Positions 1 through 10,480 are shown, numbered from the stretch's first letter. The stretch is 42,001 bases of DNA from Perkinsus marinus ATCC 50983 (GCF_000006405.1 NW_003208364.1:187534-229534); one strand, 5' to 3'. Translations and numbers: made by a program. The notes: generated by a model not told the origin, from the letters alone.

Positions 1-263
1 ATCTACCAGGAAGTTGAGCACTGAGTTACGAAGGCGACTCAACTTGAGAGGATCTACTATCTATAATCGTTGCCTTGAGTGGAGCCGAATATATACATGT
101 ACGTGAGTATTCCTTTGAGTGATATCCGGGAGCGACGCAAGGTTGTGAGACAGCTTCAACACATCGCAAGGTCCTAAGTTGGAATTCATCCAACACAGCA
201 AATGCCAAAGAAATTTTGAAAGCCTTAGAGGGTTTGGTGGAAGACCTCTTTGCCTTTCAGTGA
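1..263 (+). CDS. 3' end of an unidentified spliced gene (5' truncated by window)
   Basis: Three exons can be joined in one frame: 1-102 (frame from base 2), a 17-nt exon 154-170, and 199-263 ending in TGA. The introns are 103-153 (gtgagt...acag, 51 nt) and 171-198 (gtccta...acag, 28 nt). The predicted C-terminus reads NAKEILKALEGLVEDLFAFQ, an amphipathic helix-like tail. The joins are inferred from frame continuity and GT-AG ends only. The family is not recognised. The very short exon and 28-nt intron are unusual, so the middle of the model could be wrong. Confidence 0.35.
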
Positions 264-850
264 CCCCAAATCGTAGCCTCCTATATCACTAGTGCCCGAG
301 GTCATTGTCTGTAAGACACTGATTATAGAAATATTCCTCTTCGGAAATTTGCTATGACTCGTTATCGCTACCGCTATGTAATGCTCACCATCGTGCCCTG
401 GGCCTTACCTTCCACTTCTCTGAAACCCCCCCAGCGATATACAATTCCCATCGCTACTCTGAATGTCGATTACCATTCGAGAACAGTTTCTCGCCACCAC
501 GTCCCTTGGGCTCTTGAACACTTCCCACATCATTATTCTGACTGCTTGAACTCTTGAATTTTTATACCTTGTCGGAGCTTCTACATGTTGGGCATCTATG
601 CGGAGAGTAATATCAACCGGTTGAGTGGTGCACATGGAGGGGATAGTTGATGATTTACTTTTTTCGCTGTCAGGAAGGCCTTTCTGTTCGGCAACGAACA
701 GCGAAGATGCATTAAGGACCCCTTCATCTGATGTTCAGGGCTTGTTGCGTTAAGTAGAATAATCTGATAATACTCAACTGATGGGTAGGGGCTACTCTCA
801 GATTACCAGTTGTGGTAGTTGCCAAACGGTTTCTTCTCTTAATCCTCAAC
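264..850. other. Intergenic stretch upstream of exportin-2
   Basis: No convincing exon, RNA gene or repeat was found here. It should hold the terminator of the preceding gene and the promoter/5' leader of the exportin-2 gene. A pyrimidine-rich run (tttcttctcttaatcctcaac) lies directly before the ATG at 851, which would suit a splice acceptor-like leader. No defined promoter element is visible. Confidence 0.5.
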
Positions 851-3800
851 ATGGCTGTAAACCAGATGGAGTTGTCGCAAGTGATGGCAGCCACGTTGTC
901 CTCTGATTATCATATTCGGCGACAAGCTGAAGAGAAGCTCACGCAGGTAGTATCATAGATTGGGTTTGCCATATACGGATGTAATCCGTTACGGTATTCC
1001 TGTAATAGTAGAGGAGTTATCTCTAACAGGCCGAGTCCGCGGGGGGTGTCCTCACATCGTCATTGCTACAGCTAGTAGCTAATGGTAACGAACAACTACC
1101 CGTGCGTTTGGCAAGCAGTATATACTTCAAGAATTTCATCAAATCTCACTGGCCGGAGTCCCCTGATGAGGTATTATTGCCAACAGTGGGTCTGTCCAGG
1201 ATAATGATGATCATTCTCTCATCAGAATGGAGGGATCTCGGAAGAAAACCGCAACCTTATAAAATCACATCTCGTTGATCTGATGCTCTCTGTACCAGCA
1301 CCTCTCATGGCCCAGCTTCGAGAGAGTATCAAAATCATCAGCGATCTTGGTAAGAAGCCACTCCTGAACACTTTGAAAGCTCGCTCATACTCTTGCCAGA
1401 TTTCCCTGCTGGCTGGCCTACGCTGCTGCCCACTCTTGTACAGCGGTTGACCAGTAGTGGAGACCTCAATGACGGTGTTCAGTTCGGAGCCTTAGAGACT
1501 GCAGCTACTGTGTTCGATAAGTGAGCTTACAGGAGTCTCCACTGGAGGGTATATGCAGCAAGAACTGGATTATTTATAGCATTATAGCCTCTCACTTGGA
1601 TGAAGGTGTTCGTATGAGTCTGTGATAGGTACCGATACTTAGTGAGATCCAACGAGGTACTCAGGGAGCTACAGTATATCTTAAAGGAGTTTCAGGAGGT
1701 AACTCATCCAACATGTGTTGATACTGTATACGGTCTAGGCCACTATGCTCCTCATCTTGGCTATTATTGCTCCTACAGGTTCATCTAGCTCTCTACAGGC
1801 AGACAATGCAAGAGATATTCTCGCCTGCACTTAAGGACGCAAGTAGTACATCACCTCAGAAACCCCCTTGTATACTGTGCCAGGTCAAGCTGCAAAGGCC
1901 TCGAAGTTAGCCAAACTCCTCGTTGTGGAGCTTGAAATATTTTACGATCTCAATGTTGTCGACATTCCGGTAAGTACACTCTCAGTGCTGCTGCAGACTG
2001 AAGTAAATCGCTCTGTTGTTTCCAGGAGTATTACGAAGACAACTCTGCTACTTGGTTCGAAGGATTTCTGCGCTTACTGGAATGGCAGGATGCCCCAGCT
2101 GGTAGTAGGCTGGATGCTATGACCTTTTTATCTATACATTGATTTAGCCCTCAAAGCAGTAGACGAGGATACTCCTGGAGCCATCGAGAACCTCAAAGCC
2201 CAAGTGTGCAGGAATGTTGCTCTATATGCCGATAAGTACCAGGAGCAAGTGGAACCGTAATACTGATCAACTTCTCCACGGACGATTCGATCATTCCCCA
2301 CATGGTGTGCGTAGAGATAGCTCGATCGTTTGCCCCATCATATTGTGTATGCTCATCATCATCTATCATGAAGGTATATCTGTGGCGTAGTGAAGTCGGT
2401 GTGGACCTTGCTAGTTTCAACGAGTCCTAATGGGAGTAACGACCAGCTGGTAGTTGGGGATTACAATGTGGGTGGATGTACCCAACTCTTGTCTCAGGTA
2501 TCAGCAGGTATAAAACTGCTCTCAAGTGCGGCTAGTACCAAATGGGATAAAAGTCCCTTTGAGGAGGCGAATTCCCTTCAAGTAATACATGGGACTGCTG
2601 ATCCTCATCCAGTGTGCTTGTTCAACAGGCTATCTGTGAACACGTTGTTCTCCCTAATATCAAGCTTAGAGACTCTGATGTTGAAGACTTCTTCGACAAT
2701 CCTACAGTAATGGATCTTTGCCAACCTGCGGATAAGTTAGATATGTGCAGGAATATATAAGAAGGGACATGGAGAGTGCAGATCAAGATACCCGTCGTCG
2801 AGCGGCAATGGAGTTAGTGAAGGGACTTAGCAAGTTGTATGAGCAGCAGGTAATGTGGCCTGAGCTGGTGAACTCCAGTGTTGGGCACTAGCATCGGTTT
2901 AATGCTAGACTGTAAACTGGGATATTGATCCTTGGAATCAGGTGACGGATATCCTGGTCCGGTACGTCCAAATGCTGTTGCAATCGGTCGGATCTTCATC
3001 AACGGAGGATGCCTGGAGAGCTAGGGATGCTTGTGTGTACTTGATTATTGCAACTGCGGCTAAGGCCCAAGTAAGGAGTGTCATAGCATGCTCATTGCTT
3101 ACATCATTTGCCTTCCTAGACGAGGAGTAAAGGAGTCTCGATAGTGAACTCAGCTGTGGATGTACCAGCCTTCTTTGAACAGCAGTTGATGCCTGAGCTC
3201 TCGCAAGCAATACCATCGGATAGGGAGCCCAGTCGGGCAGTCTTCAGAGCTAGCATCCTCAAGTAATAGGGGTAGTAGTCGCTGTTAGTGAAAGGCAGCC
3301 TTTCTCAGATATATAGCAGTATTCCGACACCACCTTCCCATTGAACAACTTAATCGAGCCCTACCGCTTGTTGCGAACCATATCCGAACACCCGTGACTG
3401 TAATAATACCGACCATGCATCATGTAATGGCCTCAACTCGGTGTTGGAAGGTACTCCATACATATGCTGCACACTGCTTAACTGTACTACTCCTGCTCAA
3501 AGGACCTAATAAGCAACATAAAATACCACTGGAACTGCTCAAACAGAATGTAACCATCCTAATAATCGATCGACCGAGGCTACCGGCTGATCATATTAAT
3601 CAGATACTACCAACGGTCGGACCTTGTCTTCAAATATTGGCTACAGATAACACACGGTCTGCATATGAGATGAAGCTTGTTATGCGTAAGGGATGCTATC
3701 TCATTTGCTACTTATGTGTCGAGCTTATGACTCACGTACGGTGATGCAGGTGTGTTTTCAACCTTCAATGAAGGAGCTCTCAGTATAGCATTACCAACAC

Positions 3801-5592
3801 TGGGGCAGCTGGCAACGGTAGGAGGATAGTTGGGAATGTGTACACCTGGATGCCCGCCTAGCCCTGCTCAACCTGGCTCAATCGTTTGGACATTCAGATA
3901 CTGCGTGCGGTGGCCGCAAATCCTAGTGATGCCGTTTTCAATCACTATCTCTTTGAAGCCATTGCTTCTATTGTAATAACATCCTTACAACACAGAGGAG
4001 GAATGCTCATTCCAGGTGCGTACTGTGCTACAATTCGCTCCTGCCCAACATGGCGAGGTGGAGTCGGCGTTGTTACCGGTCATCAGCTCTATCCTGGAAC
4101 AGAATGTGGCGGACTTCATTCCGTAATAAATCTAATGCTAATCATCTGTTGGTCCCTGTTAGTGTGCATAACCAGCCGGACGCTTGAAGTATGGAATGCC
4201 TCGTTCAGGTATTGCTTTCAAATACTCGGATTGCTTCTGGACTCTGGAGACAGCTCCACGTCAGCGGCAGGTCCACAGATATACGGTGCCCTGTTCGACC
4301 GGTGGGGTTCACGGCTTTACTCGTGTGCCTTTTCACTCATCGGTATCCTCAGGTTGCTGACCGATAGTCTGTGGAGGACTGCTGCTAACGTACCGGGCTT
4401 GGTGAGGCTCTTCAGCTCGTAGTACCACTTGGGTAGGAAAGCTCACTGGATTTGTTGAGTTTAGGTACTTCAAGAAGAATGCCCAGTTTGGTGAGCAAAT
4501 AACACGTAACATGCAGACAATCCTCCAACGCTTCCAATATGTAGGAATGTAACGAAGAAGCTGATTGGATATCCTGCTCTGGCGCAGGTCCTCAACCATC
4601 GGAAGATCGAGATGCAGGCGTTTGAGCTCATTGTATCAATGTTCCGATACCTACCGCTTGCTGCCTATAAAGAGTAAAGCGATTATGGTCTGAAACTAGC
4701 ACGGGATGGAACATCGCCTCAGTTCCTTGGCCGGTATATTGACCGTGTTTTTGACGAAGTTGCAGAAGAAAAACACGGCTGCTCTAACCAGGAAATTCGC
4801 GATAACTCTGAGTGTGTTCGTGTAAGTCGGCTACCACCCTTAGACTAGGTCCTCAGTCTATCAAAGTGTAAATATTGACGTTATTGGTAGATACTGTGTT
4901 CCAGATGGTCCTAAGGCATTGCTTACAACCCTGGAACAGATACAAGCTGGACTATCTGTTATGGTTGTGAAGTCATTGTGGATGTCAGCATTCAAGGGGA
5001 ATATGGGTGGCAAAGAGAACAAGAAGGTGCGTAGCTATTCGAGAGGATGCAGGCGCTCATGAGGGCTGGTCGACAGGTTTGCCTACTTTCTGCGGCTAAA
5101 TTCGTGAGTGACCCTACCGTCCAGAGCAATGGAGAGATAATGCATGCCGTAAGTCATCACCGGATTTATTGCGTCACAGAGCGGCACAGGTTCTAATGGG
5201 AATATCTGAACTGCTGGGTTTGAACGAGAGAGAGCAACAGCCAGGGAATTCATTGCTTAACCCTAAGCTTAATGATGAGGATGATGATTATGAAGATGAC
5301 GATGCCGAAGATCGAGAGTAACGTAAATGTTGAGTATATTGTTTGATCCTTTCATCCGTCCCAATAGATACGCAGTTACCTTTGCACGCCTTCACTCGAC
5401 CGAGATGCCCGGCCATGCTGACTATGCCCCATCAGTAACCGACGTCCCGGGTAGTGTTAAACAAGCCTTGCGTGGCATCGATGGTAGTGGTGGGTCGGTG
5501 AACAGCCAATGGTAGTCCTTGCATTTCCAGGCCGGTTCCTCGCCAATCCACCACAAGAGCTGGCGCGTCTCAGCACATGGGTGAGGACCTAA
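851..5592 (+). CDS. CSE1: Exportin-2 (importin-alpha re-exporter, CSE1/CAS family), multi-exon
   Basis: CSE1/XPO2 is the karyopherin that returns importin-alpha from nucleus to cytoplasm with Ran-GTP. Spliced exons give a chain of CSE1-like blocks in the right order. Near the start is LPVRLASSIYFKNFIKSHWP (importin-beta N-terminal region), then the LVDLMLS and DFPAGWPTLLPTLVQR segment, FYDLNVVDIPEYYEDN, QVCRNVALYADKYQEQ, DTRRRAAMELVKGLSKLYE, VLHTYAAHCL...KGPN, FNHYLFEAI and NVPGLVRL. Clear introns include 947-1029, 1171-1225 and 1350-1399; joining across them restores the frame. An acidic run (DEDDDYEDDDAEDRE) near 5270-5320 precedes the last exons. I end the gene at TAA 5590-5592 (NPPQELARLSTWVRT) via an intron of about 41 nt after 5488. 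The ATG at 851 is the first in frame. Apparently intact. Exact exon borders in 2100-4900 were not all fixed. Confidence 0.85.
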
Positions 5593-5744
5593 GTATCAGA
5601 GCTCGTGTTTGCAACGATATAGTGGAATTTTCACCGTCTGATCTGCCATATTTTGTTGTATGTGGGGGGGGACTGCTCAGCAATAATCGCCTCTCAGTGA
5701 ATCGTCCTTCTTGCTTGTAAGTGCTCATCATCGATTACCTGAAA

Positions 5745-6962
5745 ATGTATTATGGTAAAGCTAACCCAGATCATGAGATGTATGCCCAAGATATGCCACA
5801 GTACAGCTATGCGTCGAGGCTCTATGATTCCGACCATGCTGATGATCATCATGACAACATTCCAACCACAACTATAGGGATGGTTAGGAGGCCCAGAAGC
5901 AATACTCCTAGTAAATTGGATCTCGAAGAACAGGAACTATACAAGGAGCGACTTGCATGCAGACATCAGAAGCTCCGAGCCAAAGCTAGAGCCGATTCGG
6001 GTGGCAAACGCTACTGCTTCGGCAGGCTCGACAAGAATGGCTATCGGAGCTGCTTGCTTATAAGTTGCACTTCCATTGTGGCTACTGTGGCGCTCCTACT
6101 TACATTCTTCTTTGGTCCTAGATTGGCTCAAGGACTATTGGACGATGGTATGGTAAGCGTGGAGTCAGTCGCCATCAACGGGACTAATATTACAACTTGT
6201 GCTGGATCAACCGTTAGTGCGTGTCTGGGTGTCACCATAGTGTTCAGTGTTGATAACCCGACACTCCTCGAGGTGAAGTTGGATGAATTCACCGTCAATC
6301 TGTACTATGACGAGGCAAGATTCGCGTCTATAAGGATACCAGTTATGTCTCTTGGTAGTGGCCACACCACCATCAACGAGACGGTGTTCATAGTGGTTAC
6401 AAACAAGACGGCATTCACCAGGTTCGGCTCGGCTATCATCACTGAGCCATCCTCTGTCGTTGCAGTTAGAGCATCTGATATCGGTGGTAGGAGTTGGTGG
6501 GTACCTTTGGCCGGTTTGGAACTCAAGAGAGATATCCAAATCGATGGCTTCAACAACTTCCGTGACAATCAGCCGCGGATCTTCGATATGCAATTCGTAC
6601 CAGCACAAAGCACTATAGAGCAAGCGGTCTACCTCAGCAAATTCAAATTCTTCAACCCAACCAACTTCACTATATGGGATATGGGCAGGCTTCTTGCTTC
6701 ATTAAACTCGAATGACGAGGAGGTTGGTGCAATATTGTCTGTCGGCTCTCTTGGCATCAAGCTCAGAAAAAACACTGAGTTCGCGGCCGCGACTTGGTTT
6801 ACCCTCGGTGGAGCTACCGCTCAGTTTCCAAAGGCTCTTGCCAAGAACCTGGAAGACGGCAAAGATATGACCGTCACCCTCAAGGGATTCGGAAGCACGA
6901 ACCCAGTCTGGGCGGACATGATGCAGTCTATTAATGTTCCCATGTTGATAGCTGCTCGTTGA
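5745..6962 (+). CDS. Type II single-pass membrane protein with LEA2-like lumenal domain
   Basis: Uninterrupted frame of 405 aa from ATG 5745. An in-frame GTG 24 nt upstream is less likely the start. The N-terminal ~100 residues are charged and cytosol-like. They are followed by one hydrophobic helix (CLLISCTSIVATVALLLTFF), then a ~280-residue domain with several N-glycosylation sequons (NGT, NIT, NET, NKT, NFT), which implies a lumenal or extracellular location. The pattern VTIVFSVDNPTLLEVKLDEF matches the beta-strand/NPT signature of LEA2/DUF3712-type domains, and a second related stretch is FKFFNPTNFTIWDMG. Role unknown; related proteins are often membrane-associated and bind lipids or other hydrophobic ligands. 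No intron is needed. A diverged copy lies just downstream. Confidence 0.7.
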   Translation: MYYGKANPDHEMYAQDMPQYSYASRLYDSDHADDHHDNIPTTTIGMVRRPRSNTPSKLDLEEQELYKERLACRHQKLRAKARADSGGKRYCFGRLDKNGYRSCLLISCTSIVATVALLLTFFFGPRLAQGLLDDGMVSVESVAINGTNITTCAGSTVSACLGVTIVFSVDNPTLLEVKLDEFTVNLYYDEARFASIRIPVMSLGSGHTTINETVFIVVTNKTAFTRFGSAIITEPSSVVAVRASDIGGRSWWVPLAGLELKRDIQIDGFNNFRDNQPRIFDMQFVPAQSTIEQAVYLSKFKFFNPTNFTIWDMGRLLASLNSNDEEVGAILSVGSLGIKLRKNTEFAAATWFTLGGATAQFPKALAKNLEDGKDMTVTLKGFGSTNPVWADMMQSINVPMLIAAR

Positions 6963-7059
6963 TTATATTGCATTCCCATATCTAATTCAGATTAGCTTCA
7001 GTTTGCATTGTGATGCCATGATTGCGTGTGCCGATGATTCACATGAGTTTGGTTGTGTA

Positions 7060-7216
7060 GTCCAGTCTTCAGGACTGTTCTCAACACGGAGAGATCACAT
7101 TCGAGGTATCTGTGTTCATGAACCCGACTCTTGTCGTTTACTACGAACTTCCATTCATTTTCACTCTTGCTCCTACGCTTGCTGAGGTAACCTTGAAGGG
7201 TTCGAAATCTTTCTAA
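7060..7216 (+). pseudogene. LEA2-like domain remnant downstream of the intact copy
   Basis: One frame reads GEITFEVSVFMNPTLVVYYE followed by hydrophobic residues and LAEVTLKGSKSF before TAA at 7214. This resembles the LVTIVFSVDNPTLLEV block of the 5745-6962 protein. No start codon, membrane helix or flanking exon could be attached. It looks like a decayed tandem duplicate, though an exon of an unrecognised spliced gene is possible. Confidence 0.35.
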
Positions 7217-7403
7217 GATGGGGTGGAGATCATTGGTGGGAATATCGCGGATTGCAATTCCCGCTGCCGCTACCTGTCTGGACACCATACTTGTCTCCAC
7301 ACTCCTCTCGTTTTTAAAATGACTGTCTAACCTTTAATTGCATCACTCTCAAGTGACTAAAAGTGATGCAAAAGATATTTATCCATGCCATCAGTTGACG
7401 AGA

Positions 7404-7432
7404 GAGTGATCTCCGACTGTCGGAGATCACTC
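7404..7432. repeat. Perfect 14-bp-arm hairpin, 1-nt loop
   Basis: gagtgatctccgac, t, gtcggagatcactc: perfect inverted arms with a single-base loop. It lies between the LEA2 remnant and the gene at 7521. It could act as an RNA hairpin or be a tiny palindromic insertion. Similar hairpins occur elsewhere in the window. Confidence 0.8.
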
Positions 7433-7520
7433 ACCGATAGTGACGAGCTTAACGAGCGACTGAAACCCTTATTGTTTCTCTGCCATTTACAACTATAGTA
7501 CTATATCAAAACAGCGGACA

Positions 7521-7919
7521 ATGATGCCTGCTAATGTCGATAACACATCTACGTCCTCAACTACCGCTACTGTACGAGATAGTATACCCACCGGGGGCTC
7601 CAGTGATCGTGATGCTCCCTCAATTCGAACACCGCTGCGAGTACTTGACAACCTTTCGACTGGCTCTATCTTCAAAGATGAGGCTCATCAGGAACAAGTA
7701 GGTTCCGACCTTGGTCCTATAGACTTGCCGCGACACAGCACGACTGTGCCCCATTCTACCCCAGGCAGAGCCTCACCACCCAACACTGCTACTACACCAA
7801 CTATGGTAGCAGTTTTTAGGATGTGTATATTGAACTGTAATGAGGATGTGCGTGTCACTGATGGTAATTCTCCCGTGTTGAAGGTGGCGACTTTAGAATC
7901 GATTGAGAACCTGATTTGA
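7521..7919 (+). CDS. Small Ser/Thr-rich hypothetical protein
   Basis: 132-aa open frame from tandem ATGs (7521, 7524) to TGA 7917-7919. The first 95 residues are rich in Ser, Thr, Pro and Asp and look disordered. The C-terminal part holds FRMCILNCNEDVRVTDGN and ends in SIENLI. No domain was recognised. It lacks any intron, and the composition resembles the disordered N-terminus of the permease at 18021, which may only reflect low complexity. A real gene is likely but not certain. Confidence 0.4.
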   Translation: MMPANVDNTSTSSTTATVRDSIPTGGSSDRDAPSIRTPLRVLDNLSTGSIFKDEAHQEQVGSDLGPIDLPRHSTTVPHSTPGRASPPNTATTPTMVAVFRMCILNCNEDVRVTDGNSPVLKVATLESIENLI

Positions 7920-7940
7920 CGGAATTTCGAAGCTTTTCCT

Positions 7941-7959
7941 GGTGATGGAACACATCACC
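7941..7959. terminator. Small hairpin just after the 7521-7919 gene
   Basis: GGTGATG / CATCACC arms (7 bp) with loop gaaca, 22 bp after the stop codon. Position suggests a 3'-UTR hairpin. Function is inferred only from location. Confidence 0.3.
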
Positions 7960-8348
7960 AATTCTCATTTACTCCCGCTTGTTTCCACTGATACAGTGTT
8001 GACTTGTATGTGATTACTGAATACTGGACATCGGCTGATCCAAATCCTGTCGCCGACAGGCTGTCGGTCAGCATCAATCTTGGAGCCGTACACAGTAAAG
8101 AAAACTCACTTGCCTCGTATTGCCACCGTTCATATAGTGTAATACCACATCACCAAGATGACAAGTAATACTGAAGTTTTCACGCTCGCCGCACGTATGT
8201 GGTCGCCAGGATTTCCCTTGACATGACTGAGTGTCGCAATCCTTGTTCTTATTGAGGATAATTGACAAGACAAAAACAGGAGTAGATGAAATACGTTAGT
8301 ATCACTTGGTAATAGTATGCCCTTGCTCTCGAAGAGCGCTTGTGCTTC
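7960..8348. other. Intergenic, convergent 3' ends
   Basis: This gap separates the plus-strand gene ending at 7919 and the minus-strand NSUN5 gene ending at 8349. It holds only short inverted repeats (for example cctgtcgccgacagg near 8048). No exon or RNA gene was seen. Confidence 0.5.
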
Positions 8349-9730
8349 TTAGGATACTTTTAGACGCACTTGGAGCCGATACTTCTCCCACACCAGTAGC
8401 GTCGTCACTCGACCTCTACGCTTCACACTAGCGTCTTTGACGAGTTTGCAGAGATAGAAACCCCGACAGTGATCCACTTCAGGTCGAACTTGAACGTCTC
8501 GAGCGCCGTGAGTCGGCTCCTTCCAACAGGACCCCACTTCAAAAGGCCACTCCCGTCTATACCCGCTTTGCAGTCTATTAAGAGCTTTCTTCACAACTTC
8601 GCCATTTTCTTCGTTCTTGATACTACATGTGCTGTAGCACACGGTCTGAACAGCGGGGAATGCCGTCAAGGCATGGTCCAACATTCGGCATTGGAATGAT
8701 GAAAGCTTGCGGAGCCGCTGGGCGCCGACACTCTCAGAGTCAGCGTGAACATCGACCAATCCAGAACCACTGCAGCTCGGGTCCAAGTTTACATGGGTGA
8801 CCTCGGGAGAGCTGTACTTGATGAAATCACCAACACGTACTTCAACACTGATATCAGGGCTGTGCGCCGCAGACAGATGAGCAACTTCTTCAGAAGTCCT
8901 CGTCCCATCTCGTGGTAAGAAACCAGCCTTTGCCAGACGGTCCAGTAGCACCTTTGCCCGCTTAGGATCAAGCTCCATTGCTACCATAGTACCTTCTATC
9001 TTACGATACCTCATTAGTTGTAGCATGTGAATCGTCTTGGAACCAGGAGAAGCACATGCGTCTACGACTGTGATTTTCTCTCCTGGCTGAACGCCGGCCA
9101 GCAAAGAGTGCGCGGACAAGCAGCTGCCACGGTCCTGTAGTACGAGGGTAAAGTCTCTCACCAGAGGAGACTCGATGAGCGCCTTGGAATTCCAAGGATC
9201 TACAGTTATAACCTGAAATATCATATCACATCTTTAGACGGCAGTGTTGAGATTATTACATCAGGAATCAGTGGATCTGCCTTGGATTTGATACCAGCTG
9301 AGCCTAATTGTTCGATAGCATTTTCCCTGGAGATTTCTGCCAAGTTCACACGAACATATCGTGGGAGCTGAGCAGGCTGCTTATCCTCACTGCTACTGGA
9401 CTGGTCATCGCTAACCGCCTTCCTCAAAATAGCCGCTTTCTCGTTCAAAACTCGAGCCAATTTGCCGCCTCCGCGAAGGCCTTGACCGTAGATCAAGTCA
9501 TAGGCCATGACGAGGCCGAGACTGCGATCCCCTAGGGTGTCCAGAATACCCGCTGATCGCAACGCCGATTCTATACGTTTCCTGGACTTAACAGTTTTGC
9601 ACACTAACGCGTAGACTTTCTGTGGATTAGTACTCTTCAGCTTAGACTTGTAGAAAGCTTCCCTAAGGCCAACACCATGCGATATGACTCTATCCACAAC
9701 AGCTGCTGCGTCTTTGTACAGTAACGACAT
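8349..9730 (-). CDS. NSUN5: NSUN5-type RNA cytosine-C5 methyltransferase (Rcm1/NOP2/Sun family)
   Basis: NSUN5/Rcm1 methylates a conserved cytosine of large-subunit rRNA (25S/28S) using SAM. Two exons, 9730-9260 and 9212-8349, joined across a 47-nt GT-AG intron, give about 444 aa (human about 430). The N-terminus MSLLYKDAAAVVD...QKVYALVCKT matches the NSUN5 N-terminal block. The exon junction reads DPLIPDVITVDPW, as in homologues. The Rossmann domain shows VVDACASPGSKT (SAM-binding motif I), AMELDPKRAKVL, LDPSCSGSG (the Pro-Ser-Cys motif with the release cysteine) and YSTCS (catalytic TC motif). All key residues are present. The frame stays open upstream of 9730 into transposon DNA, but conservation begins at this ATG. 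The MULE element is inserted 92 bp upstream of the ATG, in the 5' leader/promoter. Confidence 0.88.
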
Positions 9731-9814
9731 CGAGTCTGCAACTTCACTTGGAGAGGCAGATCCCAAAATCCGTGACAGGTGACCAAATGTAAAAAATCTC
9801 GCTCGCCCGCACTG

Positions 9815-9822
9815 GGCAAAAC
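9815..9822. repeat. Left target-site duplication of MULE element (ggcaaaac)
   Basis: The 8-mer ggcaaaac directly precedes the left end of the element and recurs in the same orientation at 14251-14258 directly after its right end. An 8-9-bp duplication is typical of Mutator-like elements. The exact border is set by this match, not by experiment. Confidence 0.6.
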
Positions 9823-9829
9823 GGTACTT

Positions 9830-9956
9830 CCAATTCTGTACGACCCCAATACTGTACGACAGGTTGATCTCGCTCGCCCGAACATGTCCATGGAGTACCC
9901 TCCAATATTGTACGACGGATTCATGCATTTGGGTGCCCTGTCCAATACTGTACGAC
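9830..9956. repeat. Left terminal inverted repeat with four 15-bp motifs
   Basis: Copies of ccaatNNtgtacgac at 9830-9844, 9846-9860, 9902-9916 and 9942-9956. The outer pair is separated by one base, exactly mirrored at the right end. Such arrays are typical binding sites for MULE transposase; binding is inferred. Confidence 0.75.
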
Positions 9957-10211
9957 TGGTCCAGTCGCAATGGTGGGTCTCTCTCGTTGCGCTTTGGTAG
10001 GAGCTGCTTTGGAGTATCTCAGAATGAAGAGCCCGTACATTCAACGAGGAGAGAGAACGGTGACAACAATGCAGCAGTGTCATGACTGGTGAGTCACGAG
10101 GAAAACCTTCCAGGTAAGTGGATTTATCTGTGAGCTCGCAGGGCAATATACACATGATCAACTTCACGTGTTAGCGACGGTGATGAAGATTCGGTGAATT
10201 ATTGTCGAATT

Positions 10212-10480
10212 TTATAAACTTCCACCTAAGTCGTGCGCCATCTTCCACAATGTGGCGTTGACAGTGTCAGCTTGGCACTCGTGCATAAACCGGATATTAT
10301 CCAACTGATGATATCGGTGGGCAACATAAGTAAAATTCCACCACCGAAGCTGGCATAGCATAAGCTGTTGAAGTATTCGCGTCTTCTGAGACAACGCAAA
10401 TACTTCAGTGTCAAGTACAGGCTGTACTGTACAGCGAGCGCTGGTTGTGCGGCGCTGGGACCGTATCGAATCCCGACGCA
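10212..10480 (-). CDS. Possible small accessory ORF inside the MULE
   Basis: Minus-strand frame of about 89 aa starting at the first in-frame ATG near 10480 and ending at 10212. It reads LRWWNFTYVAHRYHQLDNIR then MHECQADTVNATLWKMAH, which has a protein-like composition. No family was recognised, and no partner exon was found. It may be a passenger ORF, a diverged exon, or chance. Its position between the left terminus and the transposase, on the opposite strand, is the only context. Confidence 0.25.

Noticed and set aside
9731-9970. N-terminal extension of NSUN5 through the MULE left end
   Set aside because: The extra residues are translated from transposon repeats. Family similarity starts exactly at the ATG at 9730.
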